A stretch of DNA of 64,000 nucleotides from Lachnospiraceae bacterium KM106-2 (GTDB taxonomy: Bacteria > Bacillota > Clostridia > Lachnospirales > Lachnospiraceae), in NCBI GenBank assembly GCA_009731425.1, contig AP018794.1, positions 875,960 through 939,959 on the forward strand. Reading direction: 5' to 3'. Each line of letters opens with the position of its first letter. Positions within the stretch are counted from its first letter, which is position 1. Under the pieces are notes generated by a model, which saw only the letters and a list, made by a program, of their open reading frames with translations, had not been told where the DNA came from and made no database searches. Made by a program: the position numbers and the translations under genes. Below are positions 50,303-60,829 of this stretch, one piece after another.

Positions 50303-50656
50303 ATGTATAACAAACGTACGGTCGGCGCAGAAGGGGAGCAGAAAGCGATAGCCTACTTACAAGAGAGGGGTTATACTCTGCTAGAACATAATTTTTATTG
50401 CCGAAATGGTGAAATTGATATCATAGCAAAAGATGAAGGATATTTAGTTTTTTTGGAAGTGAAGTATCGAACCAATGTGAAAAATGGATATCCAGAAGAA
50501 GCAGTTGGAAAGAGAAAGCAGAAATCGATCATTGATTGTGCAAGATATTATTTATATAAGAACCATTACCGGGAAGAAACACCTTGCCGCTTTGACGTTG
50601 TTGTTATCTTACAGGATACCATTCGCTTATATAAAAATGCTTTTGAAAGCTATTAG
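50303..50656 (+). CDS. yraN: YraN-family endonuclease-like protein
   Basis: 117 residues, UPF0102. The nuclease-fold core is GEIDIIAKD ... LVFLEVKYR (about 40-63), with the D-x(n)-E-x-K arrangement, preceded by GAEGEQKAIAYLQERGYTLLE. It resembles Holliday-junction resolvases, but the role is not settled. It lies 12 bases after the FlhB-like gene, in the rnhB-yraN order common in bacteria. Confidence 0.93.
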   Translation: MYNKRTVGAEGEQKAIAYLQERGYTLLEHNFYCRNGEIDIIAKDEGYLVFLEVKYRTNVKNGYPEEAVGKRKQKSIIDCARYYLYKNHYREETPCRFDVVVILQDTIRLYKNAFESY

Positions 50657-50676
50657 GTCATGAAAGGAAGTAAGTC

Positions 50677-51603
50677 ATGAACAGTTATAACGAATATAAC
50701 CCTGAAGAACTCTTTTCCTTGGAAGAAGATGAAATCCTTTTAAAAGAGAAGAATTCGGTTAATCATATATATTATAATGAGACAAGAAAACATGGTGAGT
50801 TACAAAAAAAGAACACACCATTTGTCACATTCCCTGCCTTAGAGAAGTATGACTTTATTCGTCATGGATTTTCGACGAAATTAGGCGGTGTCAGTAAAAA
50901 TGAATTTACCTCCCTTAATTTAAGTTTTTATCGTGGGGATGAAGAAGCTTCCGTTGCAACGAACTATGATCGTATCCTAAAATCTATGGGATTAGAAGAG
51001 ACGAAAGTCATCTTTTCTGATCAGGTACATGATACGATCGTACATCATGTTACAAAAGAAGATATTCCAACAAAGAAATATGAACGTATCCTAAAAGGGA
51101 TTGATGGTCTGATCACCAATGAACCAGGTCTTACGTTATGTACTTCTTATGCTGACTGTGTTCCACTTTATTTTGTGGATCCGGTTAAGAAAGCAATCGG
51201 GCTGTCTCATTCCGGCTGGAAGGGAACTGTAGGAAAGATCGGTGCTAAGACCGTAAAGGCAATGTGTGAAACATTTGGTTCAAAAGAAAGTGATATCATT
51301 GCTGTGATCGGACCGAGTATCTGTTTTGATTGTTATGAAATATCAGAAGATGTTGCAAAACAATTTATGAAAGCTTTTAGAGAAGAAGATCATGACAAGA
51401 TCCTTTGGTATAAAGGAAATGGAAAGTATCACTTGGATCTGTGGTTAGCAAACGAATTGATCTTGCAAGAAGCTGGTGTAAAGAAAGAAAATATATCGAA
51501 TTCTAACATTTGTACGTGCTGCAATTCGACTTTATTCTATTCTCATCGCGCCAGCCAAGGAAAACGTGGAAATCTTGCAGCATTTTTAGCTCTTGTACCA
51601 TAA
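50677..51603 (+). CDS. pgeF: Purine nucleoside phosphorylase/laccase-domain protein (YfiH/PgeF)
   Basis: 308 residues. The Cu-oxidase_4 (DUF152) landmarks are GFSTKLGGVSK, a Cys in TSYADCVPLYF, HSGWKGTVGKIG, and CTCCNSTLFYSHRASQGKRG. The Cys and two His residues form the metal site. Members act on purine nucleosides or correct peptidoglycan precursors. The start is about 80 residues upstream of the core, slightly longer than usual. GAAAGGAAG precedes ATG. Confidence 0.9.
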   Translation: MNSYNEYNPEELFSLEEDEILLKEKNSVNHIYYNETRKHGELQKKNTPFVTFPALEKYDFIRHGFSTKLGGVSKNEFTSLNLSFYRGDEEASVATNYDRILKSMGLEETKVIFSDQVHDTIVHHVTKEDIPTKKYERILKGIDGLITNEPGLTLCTSYADCVPLYFVDPVKKAIGLSHSGWKGTVGKIGAKTVKAMCETFGSKESDIIAVIGPSICFDCYEISEDVAKQFMKAFREEDHDKILWYKGNGKYHLDLWLANELILQEAGVKKENISNSNICTCCNSTLFYSHRASQGKRGNLAAFLALVP

Positions 51604-51626
51604 GAGCTGGTTAGAAAGGTAGAATT

Positions 51627-52937
51627 ATGAGTACGATAGGACATCCTATTACGAAAGTAGAACCCGGCAGTATTGCTGAGGAGATGGAAATTGAAAGCGG
51701 AGACGTGCTAATTTCTATCAATAATAAACTAATTAAAGATGTATTCGATTACCATTATCTGATCAATGATACCTATTTGACTGTCGTTGTCAGAAAACAA
51801 AATGGTGAAGAGTGGGAACTTGATATTGAGAAGGATTATGAGGAAGACCTAGGAATTGGGTTTGACGAAGGCCTTATGGATCATTATCGTTCCTGTAAAA
51901 ATAAATGTATCTTCTGTTTTATCGATCAGATGCCAAAAGGAATGAGAGATACCTTATATTTTAAAGATGATGACGCTCGTTTATCATTTTTACAAGGAAA
52001 TTACATTACTTTGACAAATATGTCGGATGAAGATATCGACAGAATCATTAATTATAAATTAATGCCGATCAATATATCGGTTCATACGACAAATCCAGAT
52101 CTTCGAAAGAAGATGCTTCATAATCGATTTGCCGGTGATGCGCTTAAGAAGATCAAACGTCTATATGAGGGCGGCATTGATATGAATAGCCAGATTGTAT
52201 TATGTAAAGGCTTTAATGATGGCGAGGAACTTGATCGAAGCATTCGAGAATTATCAGAGATGCTTCCTTACATGCAAAGTCTAAGTGTAGTACCGATCGG
52301 TATGACGAAATACCGAGATGGCTTAGCGCAAGTTGAGAAGTTTACGAGAGAGGATGCTAGAAAAGTTCTTGATCAAATTCATGGATGGCAAGAAAAAATT
52401 CTAAAAGAGCATGGAACACGATTTGTGTTTGCTTCAGATGAATGGTATATTTTAGCTGGATATGAAATTCCGAAAGAAGATTACTACGAAGGCTATGGAC
52501 AGATTGAAAATGGCGTTGGTATGGTAAGAAGCTTAACGGATGAAGTAATCGAAGAACTAAAGAATCATAAAGGTGATGAGAGAGCCAAAGTAGTAAGTCT
52601 TGCTACTGGTAAGTTAGCTCATCCGATCATTGAATCTCTTGGTAAGAAGATTGAAGAAAAATTCCCAAATATCAAAACAAAGGTATATTTGATTGAAAAT
52701 GAATTTTTCGGTAAGGATATAACTGTTGCTGGTTTGCTTACCGGCCAGGATATTATTAAACAGTTAAAGGAACAGGAATTAGGTGATTATTTAATTCTTC
52801 CAAGCGTTTTATTACGTTCCGGAACTGATGTGTTATTGGATGATCTAACTGTAAAAGATATTGAAACCGCTTTACAAATACCAATTCGTATTGTAAAATC
52901 AGACGGAAAGTCATTTGTTGATACAGTTATTGATTAA
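51627..52937 (+). CDS. DUF512 radical-SAM-like PDZ protein
   Basis: 436 residues. The N-terminal PDZ-like segment (about 1-75; VEPGSIAEEMEIESGDVLIS) leads to CKNKCIFCFIDQMPKGMRDT (about 93-112), with the CxxxCxxC of a radical-SAM cluster, and then YFKDDDARLSFLQGNYITLT, the hallmark of this conserved clostridial family. DUF512 forms the C-terminal third. The reaction is unknown. It lies directly before der in many Firmicutes. Confidence 0.92.
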   Translation: MSTIGHPITKVEPGSIAEEMEIESGDVLISINNKLIKDVFDYHYLINDTYLTVVVRKQNGEEWELDIEKDYEEDLGIGFDEGLMDHYRSCKNKCIFCFIDQMPKGMRDTLYFKDDDARLSFLQGNYITLTNMSDEDIDRIINYKLMPINISVHTTNPDLRKKMLHNRFAGDALKKIKRLYEGGIDMNSQIVLCKGFNDGEELDRSIRELSEMLPYMQSLSVVPIGMTKYRDGLAQVEKFTREDARKVLDQIHGWQEKILKEHGTRFVFASDEWYILAGYEIPKEDYYEGYGQIENGVGMVRSLTDEVIEELKNHKGDERAKVVSLATGKLAHPIIESLGKKIEEKFPNIKTKVYLIENEFFGKDITVAGLLTGQDIIKQLKEQELGDYLILPSVLLRSGTDVLLDDLTVKDIETALQIPIRIVKSDGKSFVDTVID

Positions 52938-52965
52938 ATAGAAAAAAAGAAACAAGGAGATAAAA

Positions 52966-54291
52966 ATGAGTAGACCAATCGTAGCAATAGTGGGGCGTCC
53001 GAATGTCGGAAAATCCACATTATTTAATACTCTTGCTGGAGAAAAAATCTCCATTGTAAAAGATACTCCAGGTGTAACAAGAGACCGAATTTATGCCGAT
53101 GTTACATGGTTAGATAAACAATTTACCATGATCGATACAGGAGGTATTGAACCAGAAACTAATGATCTTATCTTATCTCATATGAGAAAACAAGCAGAAA
53201 TCGCTATTGAGACAGCTGATGTTATCATGTTTATCGTTGATGTAAGACAAGGTTTAGTAGATGCGGACTTTAAAGTAGCAGATATGCTTCGTAAATCAAG
53301 AAAACCAGTTGTATTAGTAGTAAATAAGGTAGATAACTTTGATAAGTTTATGCCTGATGTTTATGAATTCTATAACTTGGGTATTGGTGATCCTCAGCCG
53401 GTATCTGCATCTAGTAAGTTAGGTCTTGGCGATATGCTTGATGAAGTGGTTAAATATTTCAAACCAGAAGATTTAGAAGAAGAAGATGATGAAAGACCTC
53501 GTATTGCCATTGTTGGTAAACCAAACGTAGGTAAATCTTCTATCATCAACCGTTTAACTGGTGAAGATCGTGTTATTGTAAGTAATATTGCTGGTACCAC
53601 TCGTGATGCCATTGATACAACTGTAAAATACAATAAAAAAGAGTATGTATTCATTGATACTGCAGGTCTTCGTAGAAAGAACAAGATCAAAGAAGAATTA
53701 GAACGTTATAGTATTATCCGTGCTGTAACAGCGGTAGAACGTGCCGATGTTGTTTTAATGGTAATCGATGCAGAAGAAGGCGTTACAGAACAAGATGCAA
53801 AGATTGCCGGAATTGCACATGAACGAGGAAAAGGTGTTGTTATTGTCGTTAATAAATGGGATGCCATTGAAAAAGATGATAAGACCGTATATCGTTTTAC
53901 AGAAAAAGTAAGAGATACTCTTGCATATATGGCATATGCAGAAATTATCTTTGTTTCTGCCCTTACAGGACAAAGAATGCATAAGTTATTTGAAACAATT
54001 GAAATGGTTATCCAGAACCAGAATCTTCGTATTCAGACTGGTGTCTTAAATGAAATCTTAGCAGAAGCAGTTGCAATGCAACAGCCACCTTCAGATAAAG
54101 GTAAACGTTTAAAGATCTACTATATGACTCAGGTTTCTGTAAAACCACCAACATTTGTTGTATTTGTTAATGACAAACAGTTAATGCATTTCTCATATAC
54201 GAGATATATTGAAAATAAAGTTCGTGAAGCCTTTGGATTTAAAGGAACATCACTTAAATTTATTATCAGGGAAAGAAAGGATAAGGAATAA
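52966..54291 (+). CDS. der: Ribosome-assembly GTPase Der (EngA)
   Basis: 441 residues with two GTPase domains in tandem: [12 protein letters not shown] (about 9-20) with DTGGI and NKVD, and [12 protein letters not shown] (about 182-193) with [11 protein letters not shown] and NKWD. A KH-like C-terminal domain follows. It is needed for 50S assembly. The stop codon overlaps the ATG of plsY by one base. Confidence 0.97.
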   Translation: MSRPIVAIVGRPNVGKSTLFNTLAGEKISIVKDTPGVTRDRIYADVTWLDKQFTMIDTGGIEPETNDLILSHMRKQAEIAIETADVIMFIVDVRQGLVDADFKVADMLRKSRKPVVLVVNKVDNFDKFMPDVYEFYNLGIGDPQPVSASSKLGLGDMLDEVVKYFKPEDLEEEDDERPRIAIVGKPNVGKSSIINRLTGEDRVIVSNIAGTTRDAIDTTVKYNKKEYVFIDTAGLRRKNKIKEELERYSIIRAVTAVERADVVLMVIDAEEGVTEQDAKIAGIAHERGKGVVIVVNKWDAIEKDDKTVYRFTEKVRDTLAYMAYAEIIFVSALTGQRMHKLFETIEMVIQNQNLRIQTGVLNEILAEAVAMQQPPSDKGKRLKIYYMTQVSVKPPTFVVFVNDKQLMHFSYTRYIENKVREAFGFKGTSLKFIIRERKDKE

Positions 54292-54914
54292 TGCTTAAGC
54301 AAATCGTCTTTTGTTTAGTTATTGGTTATGCTTTTGGATGCTTTTCAACTGGAACTTTGGTCGGCAAGATTTATCATGTCGACCTCAAAGAACACGGAAG
54401 TGGGAATAGTGGTTCTACGAATGCACTTCGTACCCTTGGTGTGAAAGCCGGCATCATCACTTTATTAGGTGATGTTGCTAAGGCGATCATTCCAATTCTG
54501 ATTATGCGTCAGTTTGTTGATCATAATGTGTTAAGTACTTCATTAATCACTCTCTACACAGGACTTGGTGTTGTATGCGGTCACAACTTCCCATTTTGGA
54601 TGAAGTTCAAAGGTGGAAAAGGCATCGCATCTATGGCTGGAGTTATTATTATGTTCAGTCTTCCACTAACATTAGCGGAAATCATTATTTTTGTATCGAT
54701 TGTCGCAATCACAAGATACGTTTCATTAGGTTCTTTGGTTGTATCCACAGTTTTTGTATTATATACAGCTATTTTTTGCCGAAATCAGCCCGACTATATA
54801 CATATGGTGATCGTATGTTGTGTTTTTATGGCTTTGGCATTCTTTAAGCACAGAGCAAATATTAAACGTTTGTTCCTTGGTACAGAAAACAAGATTGGGA
54901 AAAAATGCAATTAG
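54291..54914 (+). CDS. plsY: Acyl-phosphate:glycerol-3-phosphate acyltransferase PlsY
   Basis: 207 residues and five hydrophobic segments. GSGNSGSTNALRTLG (about 36-50) and the phosphate-binding KFKGGKGIASMAG (about 104-116) are the conserved loops; PlsY starts phospholipid synthesis using acyl phosphate from PlsX. It is translationally coupled to der (overlapping stop/start) and followed by gpsA, which supplies its glycerol-3-phosphate. Confidence 0.95.
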   Translation: MLKQIVFCLVIGYAFGCFSTGTLVGKIYHVDLKEHGSGNSGSTNALRTLGVKAGIITLLGDVAKAIIPILIMRQFVDHNVLSTSLITLYTGLGVVCGHNFPFWMKFKGGKGIASMAGVIIMFSLPLTLAEIIIFVSIVAITRYVSLGSLVVSTVFVLYTAIFCRNQPDYIHMVIVCCVFMALAFFKHRANIKRLFLGTENKIGKKCN

Positions 54915-54934
54915 TGAAATAACAGGAGGCATCT

Positions 54935-55945
54935 ATGAGTAAAGTTAGTATTCTTGGTGCAGGCAGCTGGGGTTCTGCGTTAGCAATCTTACTTGCTAAT
55001 AAAGGTCAAGATGTTTTATTATGGTCAAAACATGAGGAAAAGGTAGAACTTTTAAAGAAGACAAGGGAAGTTGTCAGTCTTCCAGGTGTAACATATCCAG
55101 ACAATATTACATTTACAAGCAGCCTAGAGGAAGCTTGTACGGAACATGAACTTATCGTAATTGCAGTTGCATCTCCTTATGTAAGAACTACTGCAAGAGA
55201 AATGAAGCCATTTGTCAAAGATGGACAGATTATTGTGAACGTTGCAAAAGGAATCGAAGAAGGTACTTTGATGACGTTATGCGAGATTATCGAGCAAGAA
55301 CTTCCAAACGTAGAAGCTTGTGTTCTTTCTGGACCAAGTCATGCAGAGGAAGTGTGTAAAGGAATCCCTACAACATGTGTTGTTGGTGCGAAGAAAAAAG
55401 CAACAGCGATCTTTGTTCAGGATTTATTTATGACTAGCACATTTCGTGTTTATACCAGCCCTGACATTGTCAGTATTGAGCTTGGCGGTTCTTTAAAAAA
55501 TGTAATCGCGTTAGCTGCTGGTATCACAGATGGCCTTGGCTATGGAGATAACACGAAGGCAGCTTTGATGACGCGTGGTATTGCAGAAGTAGCACGTCTT
55601 GGAATGAAGATGGGTGGTAAGATCGAGACTTTCTCTGGATTATCCGGAATTGGTGATCTGATCGTTACTTGTACCAGTCTTCACAGTCGAAATCGTAATG
55701 CAGGTTTCTTAATTGGACAAGGACGTACGATGGAAGAAGCGATGGCAGAAGTAAAACAGGTTGTAGAAGGTGTATATTCAGCAAAAGCGGCGTTAGCACT
55801 TTCTAAAAAATACGAAGTACCGATGCCGATCGTAGAACAGATCAATCTTGTATTATTTGAAGGAAAATCTCCTAAAGATGCGGTGAATGATCTCTTACTA
55901 CGTGATCGTGTAACAGAATATCAAAATCTTTCTTGGGAAGAATAA
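54935..55945 (+). CDS. gpsA: NAD(P)-dependent glycerol-3-phosphate dehydrogenase
   Basis: 336 residues. The Rossmann start is VSILGAGSWGSALAILLANK, and VLSGPSHAEEV, the Lys in LGGSLKNVIALAAGI, and SGIGDLIVTCTS are diagnostic. It reduces dihydroxyacetone phosphate for phospholipid synthesis. AGGAGG precedes ATG. It is the last gene of the superoperon, with a terminator just after. Confidence 0.96.
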   Translation: MSKVSILGAGSWGSALAILLANKGQDVLLWSKHEEKVELLKKTREVVSLPGVTYPDNITFTSSLEEACTEHELIVIAVASPYVRTTAREMKPFVKDGQIIVNVAKGIEEGTLMTLCEIIEQELPNVEACVLSGPSHAEEVCKGIPTTCVVGAKKKATAIFVQDLFMTSTFRVYTSPDIVSIELGGSLKNVIALAAGITDGLGYGDNTKAALMTRGIAEVARLGMKMGGKIETFSGLSGIGDLIVTCTSLHSRNRNAGFLIGQGRTMEEAMAEVKQVVEGVYSAKAALALSKKYEVPMPIVEQINLVLFEGKSPKDAVNDLLLRDRVTEYQNLSWEE

Positions 55946-55954
55946 ATGATAAAT

Positions 55955-55987
55955 GGTCTAGGAGTATTATCTCCTAGATCTTTTTTT
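55955..55987 (+). terminator. Terminator of the plsY-gpsA end of the superoperon
   Basis: GGTCTAGGAG-(6)-CTCCTAGATC, then TTTTTTT. Confidence 0.92.
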
Positions 55988-56133
55988 GTTTATATGAATA
56001 ACGAGTCAAACTCCAATTCGCAATCTCTGACAATTTATGTAAGTCAAAAATGACATCAATAATCGAAATAGTTACAAATGGTTTGAGCTTTCCATCATTT
56101 CGTGATTTAGTATTGGTGGAAAGGGGGATTCAT

Positions 56134-59100
56134 ATGAGAAAGAGATTGAGAAAATGGATGGCATTCATATTAGCAGTATGTATGATCTATCCAAGCATTC
56201 CGATTACCTACGCAATGCAAAACTCAGAAAGTAATGAATTACGATCTATGAAGAAACCTACGGAAGAAAAAACCACGACCGCTGCCTATGAAAAAGGAGA
56301 AGCGGTTATTTTATATACAGGAGCAGGTCGCGCTAATGCGATTAAGAAGGCAGATGCACTTGGCGATGGAATTAAAGTAGCTAAGACATATGCCTTTAAG
56401 GAGCAGAAAGAGAAGAAGAGTTCTAATCAGGAAAAAAATAAAAAAAACAATGCAACAAGCGCTACTATGACGTATGTTTCCAAAGTAACATCGAAAACTT
56501 ATTCCACAGACCAGCTTGTGGCTAAGTTAAAGAAACAAAAGGGTATTCTCTATGCGGAACCAAATTACATCTATCATGCAAATGATATGAATTATAAAAA
56601 TCTACAGTGGGCCTATAAAAACATCGGTCAGAATAAAGGTAAGAAAGGATGCGATGTTAAGGCAGATACCGTTTGGAAAAAGACCAAGGGAAAAGAGAAA
56701 GTTGTTGCAATTATTGATACTGGAGTTGACTATAACCATGAGGCTTTAAAGGGAAACATTTGGGAGAATCCAATTCAAGATAAACTTGCAGGCGAACATG
56801 GATATGATATGGTTAATGATGATGATGATCCAATGGATGATAATGGTCATGGGACACATTGCTCTGGTATTATGGGCGGCAATGGGACTGTAATAAATGG
56901 TGTTGATCCTGAGATCAAGATCATGGCACTCAAGTTCCTTAATGAAGATGGATCGGGAGACCTTGCAGATGCTGTAAATGCTTACAACTATATTAGTAGA
57001 GCACAAGATTATGGAATTAAAATCTGTGCGATCAACAATTCCTGGGGAGGCGGCGATGGAAGTGAAATCCTAAATCGAGTCGTAAATATCGTTGGTGAGA
57101 AAGGTACAATATCTGTATGTTCCTCAGGTAATTCCGGGGATAATGTAGACAAGGTTCCAAATCAGCCTTGGGATAAAAAGAGTGATTATCTTGTAACGGT
57201 TGGTGCAACAAACGAAAAGGATGAGATGACGAACTTCTCATGCTATGGAAATGAAAATGTTGATCTTGCTGCACCAGGCGCAGATGTACTCTCATCAGTC
57301 AGTTATAATAACTATTGTCCAATTCTTCATGTGGATGATGAAAAATATTCAGAGGATTTTTATGAATTTACGGATCCCGATCAGACAAATAAGTTTCAGA
57401 AGTTATCCACGACAGGAGCAAACGATGCTATTAATATAGGCACTACAAAAGAAGATAACTTTGGTAAGGCTGGTGCAGAGGAAAAAGCATTAAAGTTTAC
57501 TTTCCATGCTACGAAAACCGGTGCGTATGGAATCGCTTATCCGCTTGATCTGCCAGAATCCCAGACAGATTATCATGCATCTGTAGCGGTAAAGAATGCA
57601 AGCGCAAAAGAAGCAGATGTTTTAATTGGAGTATCTGACACGGATAAAATGGATAAATTTGATCCGTTGGATTTTATTACCGGTGCAGGGACAGAAGGAA
57701 AACAAAATTACTGGAATGTCATTCAGACGGATCTTGGAATCAGAGAGTCGATGGAACAGGAAAACGATAATAAGACATTATGGGTTGTTGCCTATGTGAC
57801 ATCTCCTGGTGATTATGAAATTCATTTAGATGCACTCGGCATTAGTAAACAAGACCTGGACGAAAATGAATTTGGAAAATATGATTTTTACAATGGAACC
57901 TCAATGGCTGCACCTCATGTAACAGCAGCTCTTTCATTGTTAAGCAAATTATATCCGGATGCAACGGCAACAGAGTTAAAAGATATGCTGGCTGGCACCG
58001 TTCGTAAAGTGCCTGGATTAGAAAGTAAGACAAAGCAGGATGGCGTCCTTGATCTTTCTAAGGCATTTGATCAATCACCAATTATCCAAAGTGTTACAAC
58101 AGATGGAAAAGTGCTAACAGTAAAAGGTCGATTCTTTGGTGAAAAGTCAGGTGTTGTTGCAATTAATGGTTCGGGATTGAAAGCAGATAAATGGACCGAT
58201 ACCAGCATACAGGTTCCTTTTGAACAGACAAATGTAAAAGTAACGATCAAAGTGGAAACAAGTGAGGGAAAGAGTAATAAACAAGAAATATTCTTAAATT
58301 ATAATACATATAAGTTAAATCATCAGTCTATGGTATTTGATATGTTTGCAGGAGAAGCAACTAGTGATGGCAAGGATATCTACTACCTAAATGGAAATGC
58401 AGAGTTATATAAACTGTTTACGAAGGATGGAAGCTATCAGAAACAGAAATTAAGTTCAGTGGATCTGTCCTTGATCAATCCAGGACAAGTTGATCCTGGA
58501 ACAACTGCATTATCTGTTGATTCTGATTTGATCTATAACCAGGGTAAGCTGTATGCGCTGGTATCGTACATCACTTCTTATTCAGGAACGGAAAGAGCAC
58601 TTCTCGCTTATGACATGGCATCTAATCAATGGAGCAAGGTTTCTGATATGCCATCGGAATTAAATGAAGTAGACAAACAGACATTAGCAGCATATAACGG
58701 TAAACTCTATCTATTAGGCGGTATTAATACGAAGAATGGTCAAATTTTAGATGATGTATACTCGTATGATATCGGAAAAGAAGATGCTAAATTACAAAAA
58801 ACAGAAATGAAAATTCCGGCAAGATTTGCAGCAAAATCAATGGTTGTAGATGGAAAATTGATCGTAACACTTGGTAGTGATGGAACGGATCACTATCCGG
58901 CAAACCTGATCTTTGATGGATCTAACTGGAAAGAAGAGCAAAAGGATGGATTACAGTTTGAAGATGGTGCTAATCAATTCTATCCAATCGGCGAGAAACA
59001 ATATCCATATTATGATGCAGAGATTGGACGTTATGAGGATGGAATTATATATACCGGATTAGAGACGCTCAATAAGGGCAATGTCTTCATTTACAATGCA

Positions 59101-60627
59101 AAGGAGAATCAATACCAGTCACTTCCTTGTAGTCTAAAAGGAGAAGACATCTCAAGCACAGTAGGTACTTCAGTAAAAGATCAGTTTGTATTAATGCAAT
59201 CCTTTGTTGATTATACAGATGAAATGGATCCAGTCGCTAAATGCAATCTGCTCACATTTGGTATTACTAGTGGATACCATGAGGTTAAGGTAACTGGTGA
59301 ACATGCTAAAGTAACGGGAGCAGGTTATTATGATCCGGAAGATTCTGCTAAGATAACAATAAAACCGGAAGATGGATATAGCATTAAGTCCGTAGCATTA
59401 AATGGTAAAGCTATTACTTTAAAGGATCAAGCCTATACAATCGAAAAGATGGATCAGGATTATACGATCGATGTGAAAACCTCAAAAGAGGCAACAGAAA
59501 TTACCTTCCCACAAGATAGTTATGATCTGACAGAAGGAGATCAACTTACTTTACAACCAGTGTTATTACCAAAAGATGCAGAAAATAGAGAACTTGTATT
59601 TACCAGCAGTAATGAGAAGTTTGCAACCGTTGATCAAAATGGTGTTGTGAAGGCACTTAGCGCAGGAGTTTTGCAATCTGTGACGATCACGGCAGCATGC
59701 AAGGATAATGAGCAGATTAAGGCAAGCGTCACGATCAATATTAAGAAGAAACAACTGATTCCAGTTGATTCTGTAAATATCGACTATAATGAGATGACCA
59801 TGGTAGAGGGCCAGACAGTTACGCTTCCTGTAAGCGTCAGCCCATTCAATGCAACAGATCCATCAGTTACATTTACGGCTTCTAACGCACAATATGTTAA
59901 GTTAGATTCTAAGACCGGTGTGGTAACTGCATTAGCAGCAGGGGTAGGCCAGACGGTTACAATCACGGTTACTTCAAATGATGGATCAAATAAGAAAGCT
60001 TATATTGTAATAAAAATTGTTGCAAAGGAACAGGCTTCTCAGGCACCATTAGAACAAGCTTCCTATCAGATTAAGAAGATAAAGGAAAAACAGACAGCTT
60101 CTCAAATTAGTTTTACATGGGAGAAGGTAAAAGGTGCATCCGGATATCAGTTATACTGGTATGACGGTGGAAAGAAACAATATAAGAGTCTGACAACGAT
60201 TAAAGATGTTAATAAGGTATCCTATACTCTTAAAAAGCTGAATGGAAAGAAGTTAAGTCCTGCAACTATCTATAAGGTCAAACTGGTTCCATACACCGTA
60301 GTGAATGGAACGAAAGTGTTTGGTAAGAGTACAGTTGTAAAGACTGCAACTGCTCCAAATAAGGCTAAGATTACTAAAGCAGTAAGGAATAGCAAACAGA
60401 TAAAAGTTTCCTTTAAGAAAGTAAAGGGTGCAAATGGATATCAAGTATATGTTAAAAATCAAAAAGGTTCTTATGTTCTGAAAAAGACGATTAAGAGTAG
60501 TAAGATTACAAGCTGTATTCTAAAGGGAAAATGGAAAAAGAACAGTAAAGTATGCATCCGAGCATATAAACAAGTAGATAAAAAACGTATTTATGGGCTA
60601 AAGTCCAATGTAAAAAAAACGAACTAA
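56134..60627 (+). CDS. Secreted subtilisin-like (S8) protease with Kelch-like, Big2 and Fn3-like domains
   Basis: About 1497 residues. After the signal peptide (WMAFILAVCMIYPSIPITYA) comes a pro-region (about 45-150) with a Lys/Asn-rich insert. The S8 domain has Asp195 (IIDTGVDYNH), His239 (DDNGHGTHCSG) and Ser590 (NGTSMAAPHV); the long His-Ser spacing implies an inserted PA-like or jelly-roll domain. An IPT/TIG-like segment, Kelch-like repeats (about 735-1015), a bacterial-repeat domain, two Big2 domains and two Fn3-like modules follow. It probably acts at the cell surface. An ATG at 56050 is in frame, but AAAGGGGG sets 56134. Confidence 0.88.
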   Translation: MRKRLRKWMAFILAVCMIYPSIPITYAMQNSESNELRSMKKPTEEKTTTAAYEKGEAVILYTGAGRANAIKKADALGDGIKVAKTYAFKEQKEKKSSNQEKNKKNNATSATMTYVSKVTSKTYSTDQLVAKLKKQKGILYAEPNYIYHANDMNYKNLQWAYKNIGQNKGKKGCDVKADTVWKKTKGKEKVVAIIDTGVDYNHEALKGNIWENPIQDKLAGEHGYDMVNDDDDPMDDNGHGTHCSGIMGGNGTVINGVDPEIKIMALKFLNEDGSGDLADAVNAYNYISRAQDYGIKICAINNSWGGGDGSEILNRVVNIVGEKGTISVCSSGNSGDNVDKVPNQPWDKKSDYLVTVGATNEKDEMTNFSCYGNENVDLAAPGADVLSSVSYNNYCPILHVDDEKYSEDFYEFTDPDQTNKFQKLSTTGANDAINIGTTKEDNFGKAGAEEKALKFTFHATKTGAYGIAYPLDLPESQTDYHASVAVKNASAKEADVLIGVSDTDKMDKFDPLDFITGAGTEGKQNYWNVIQTDLGIRESMEQENDNKTLWVVAYVTSPGDYEIHLDALGISKQDLDENEFGKYDFYNGTSMAAPHVTAALSLLSKLYPDATATELKDMLAGTVRKVPGLESKTKQDGVLDLSKAFDQSPIIQSVTTDGKVLTVKGRFFGEKSGVVAINGSGLKADKWTDTSIQVPFEQTNVKVTIKVETSEGKSNKQEIFLNYNTYKLNHQSMVFDMFAGEATSDGKDIYYLNGNAELYKLFTKDGSYQKQKLSSVDLSLINPGQVDPGTTALSVDSDLIYNQGKLYALVSYITSYSGTERALLAYDMASNQWSKVSDMPSELNEVDKQTLAAYNGKLYLLGGINTKNGQILDDVYSYDIGKEDAKLQKTEMKIPARFAAKSMVVDGKLIVTLGSDGTDHYPANLIFDGSNWKEEQKDGLQFEDGANQFYPIGEKQYPYYDAEIGRYEDGIIYTGLETLNKGNVFIYNAKENQYQSLPCSLKGEDISSTVGTSVKDQFVLMQSFVDYTDEMDPVAKCNLLTFGITSGYHEVKVTGEHAKVTGAGYYDPEDSAKITIKPEDGYSIKSVALNGKAITLKDQAYTIEKMDQDYTIDVKTSKEATEITFPQDSYDLTEGDQLTLQPVLLPKDAENRELVFTSSNEKFATVDQNGVVKALSAGVLQSVTITAACKDNEQIKASVTINIKKKQLIPVDSVNIDYNEMTMVEGQTVTLPVSVSPFNATDPSVTFTASNAQYVKLDSKTGVVTALAAGVGQTVTITVTSNDGSNKKAYIVIKIVAKEQASQAPLEQASYQIKKIKEKQTASQISFTWEKVKGASGYQLYWYDGGKKQYKSLTTIKDVNKVSYTLKKLNGKKLSPATIYKVKLVPYTVVNGTKVFGKSTVVKTATAPNKAKITKAVRNSKQIKVSFKKVKGANGYQVYVKNQKGSYVLKKTIKSSKITSCILKGKWKKNSKVCIRAYKQVDKKRIYGLKSNVKKTN

Positions 60628-60653
60628 TGAAAAGAGATTTATTATGAAATAAG

Positions 60654-60699
60654 AGAGAAGTCCTTATTCTGTATCTATGGTAAGGACTTCTCTTTTTTT
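60654..60699 (+). terminator. Terminator after the S8 protease gene
   Basis: AGAGAAGTCCTTA-(14)-TAAGGACTTCTCT, then TTTTTT. Confidence 0.92.
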
Positions 60700-60829
60700 A
60701 CCTATGGCAACATGGATCTAAAGTGATAATTGTATCATCATATGCTTTGCTCTAGAAATGAGTAAGACTTACATAAAAAATAGGAAAATGGAAGAGAATG
60801 ATTCATAAGATAATTTATTTGGAGGATAT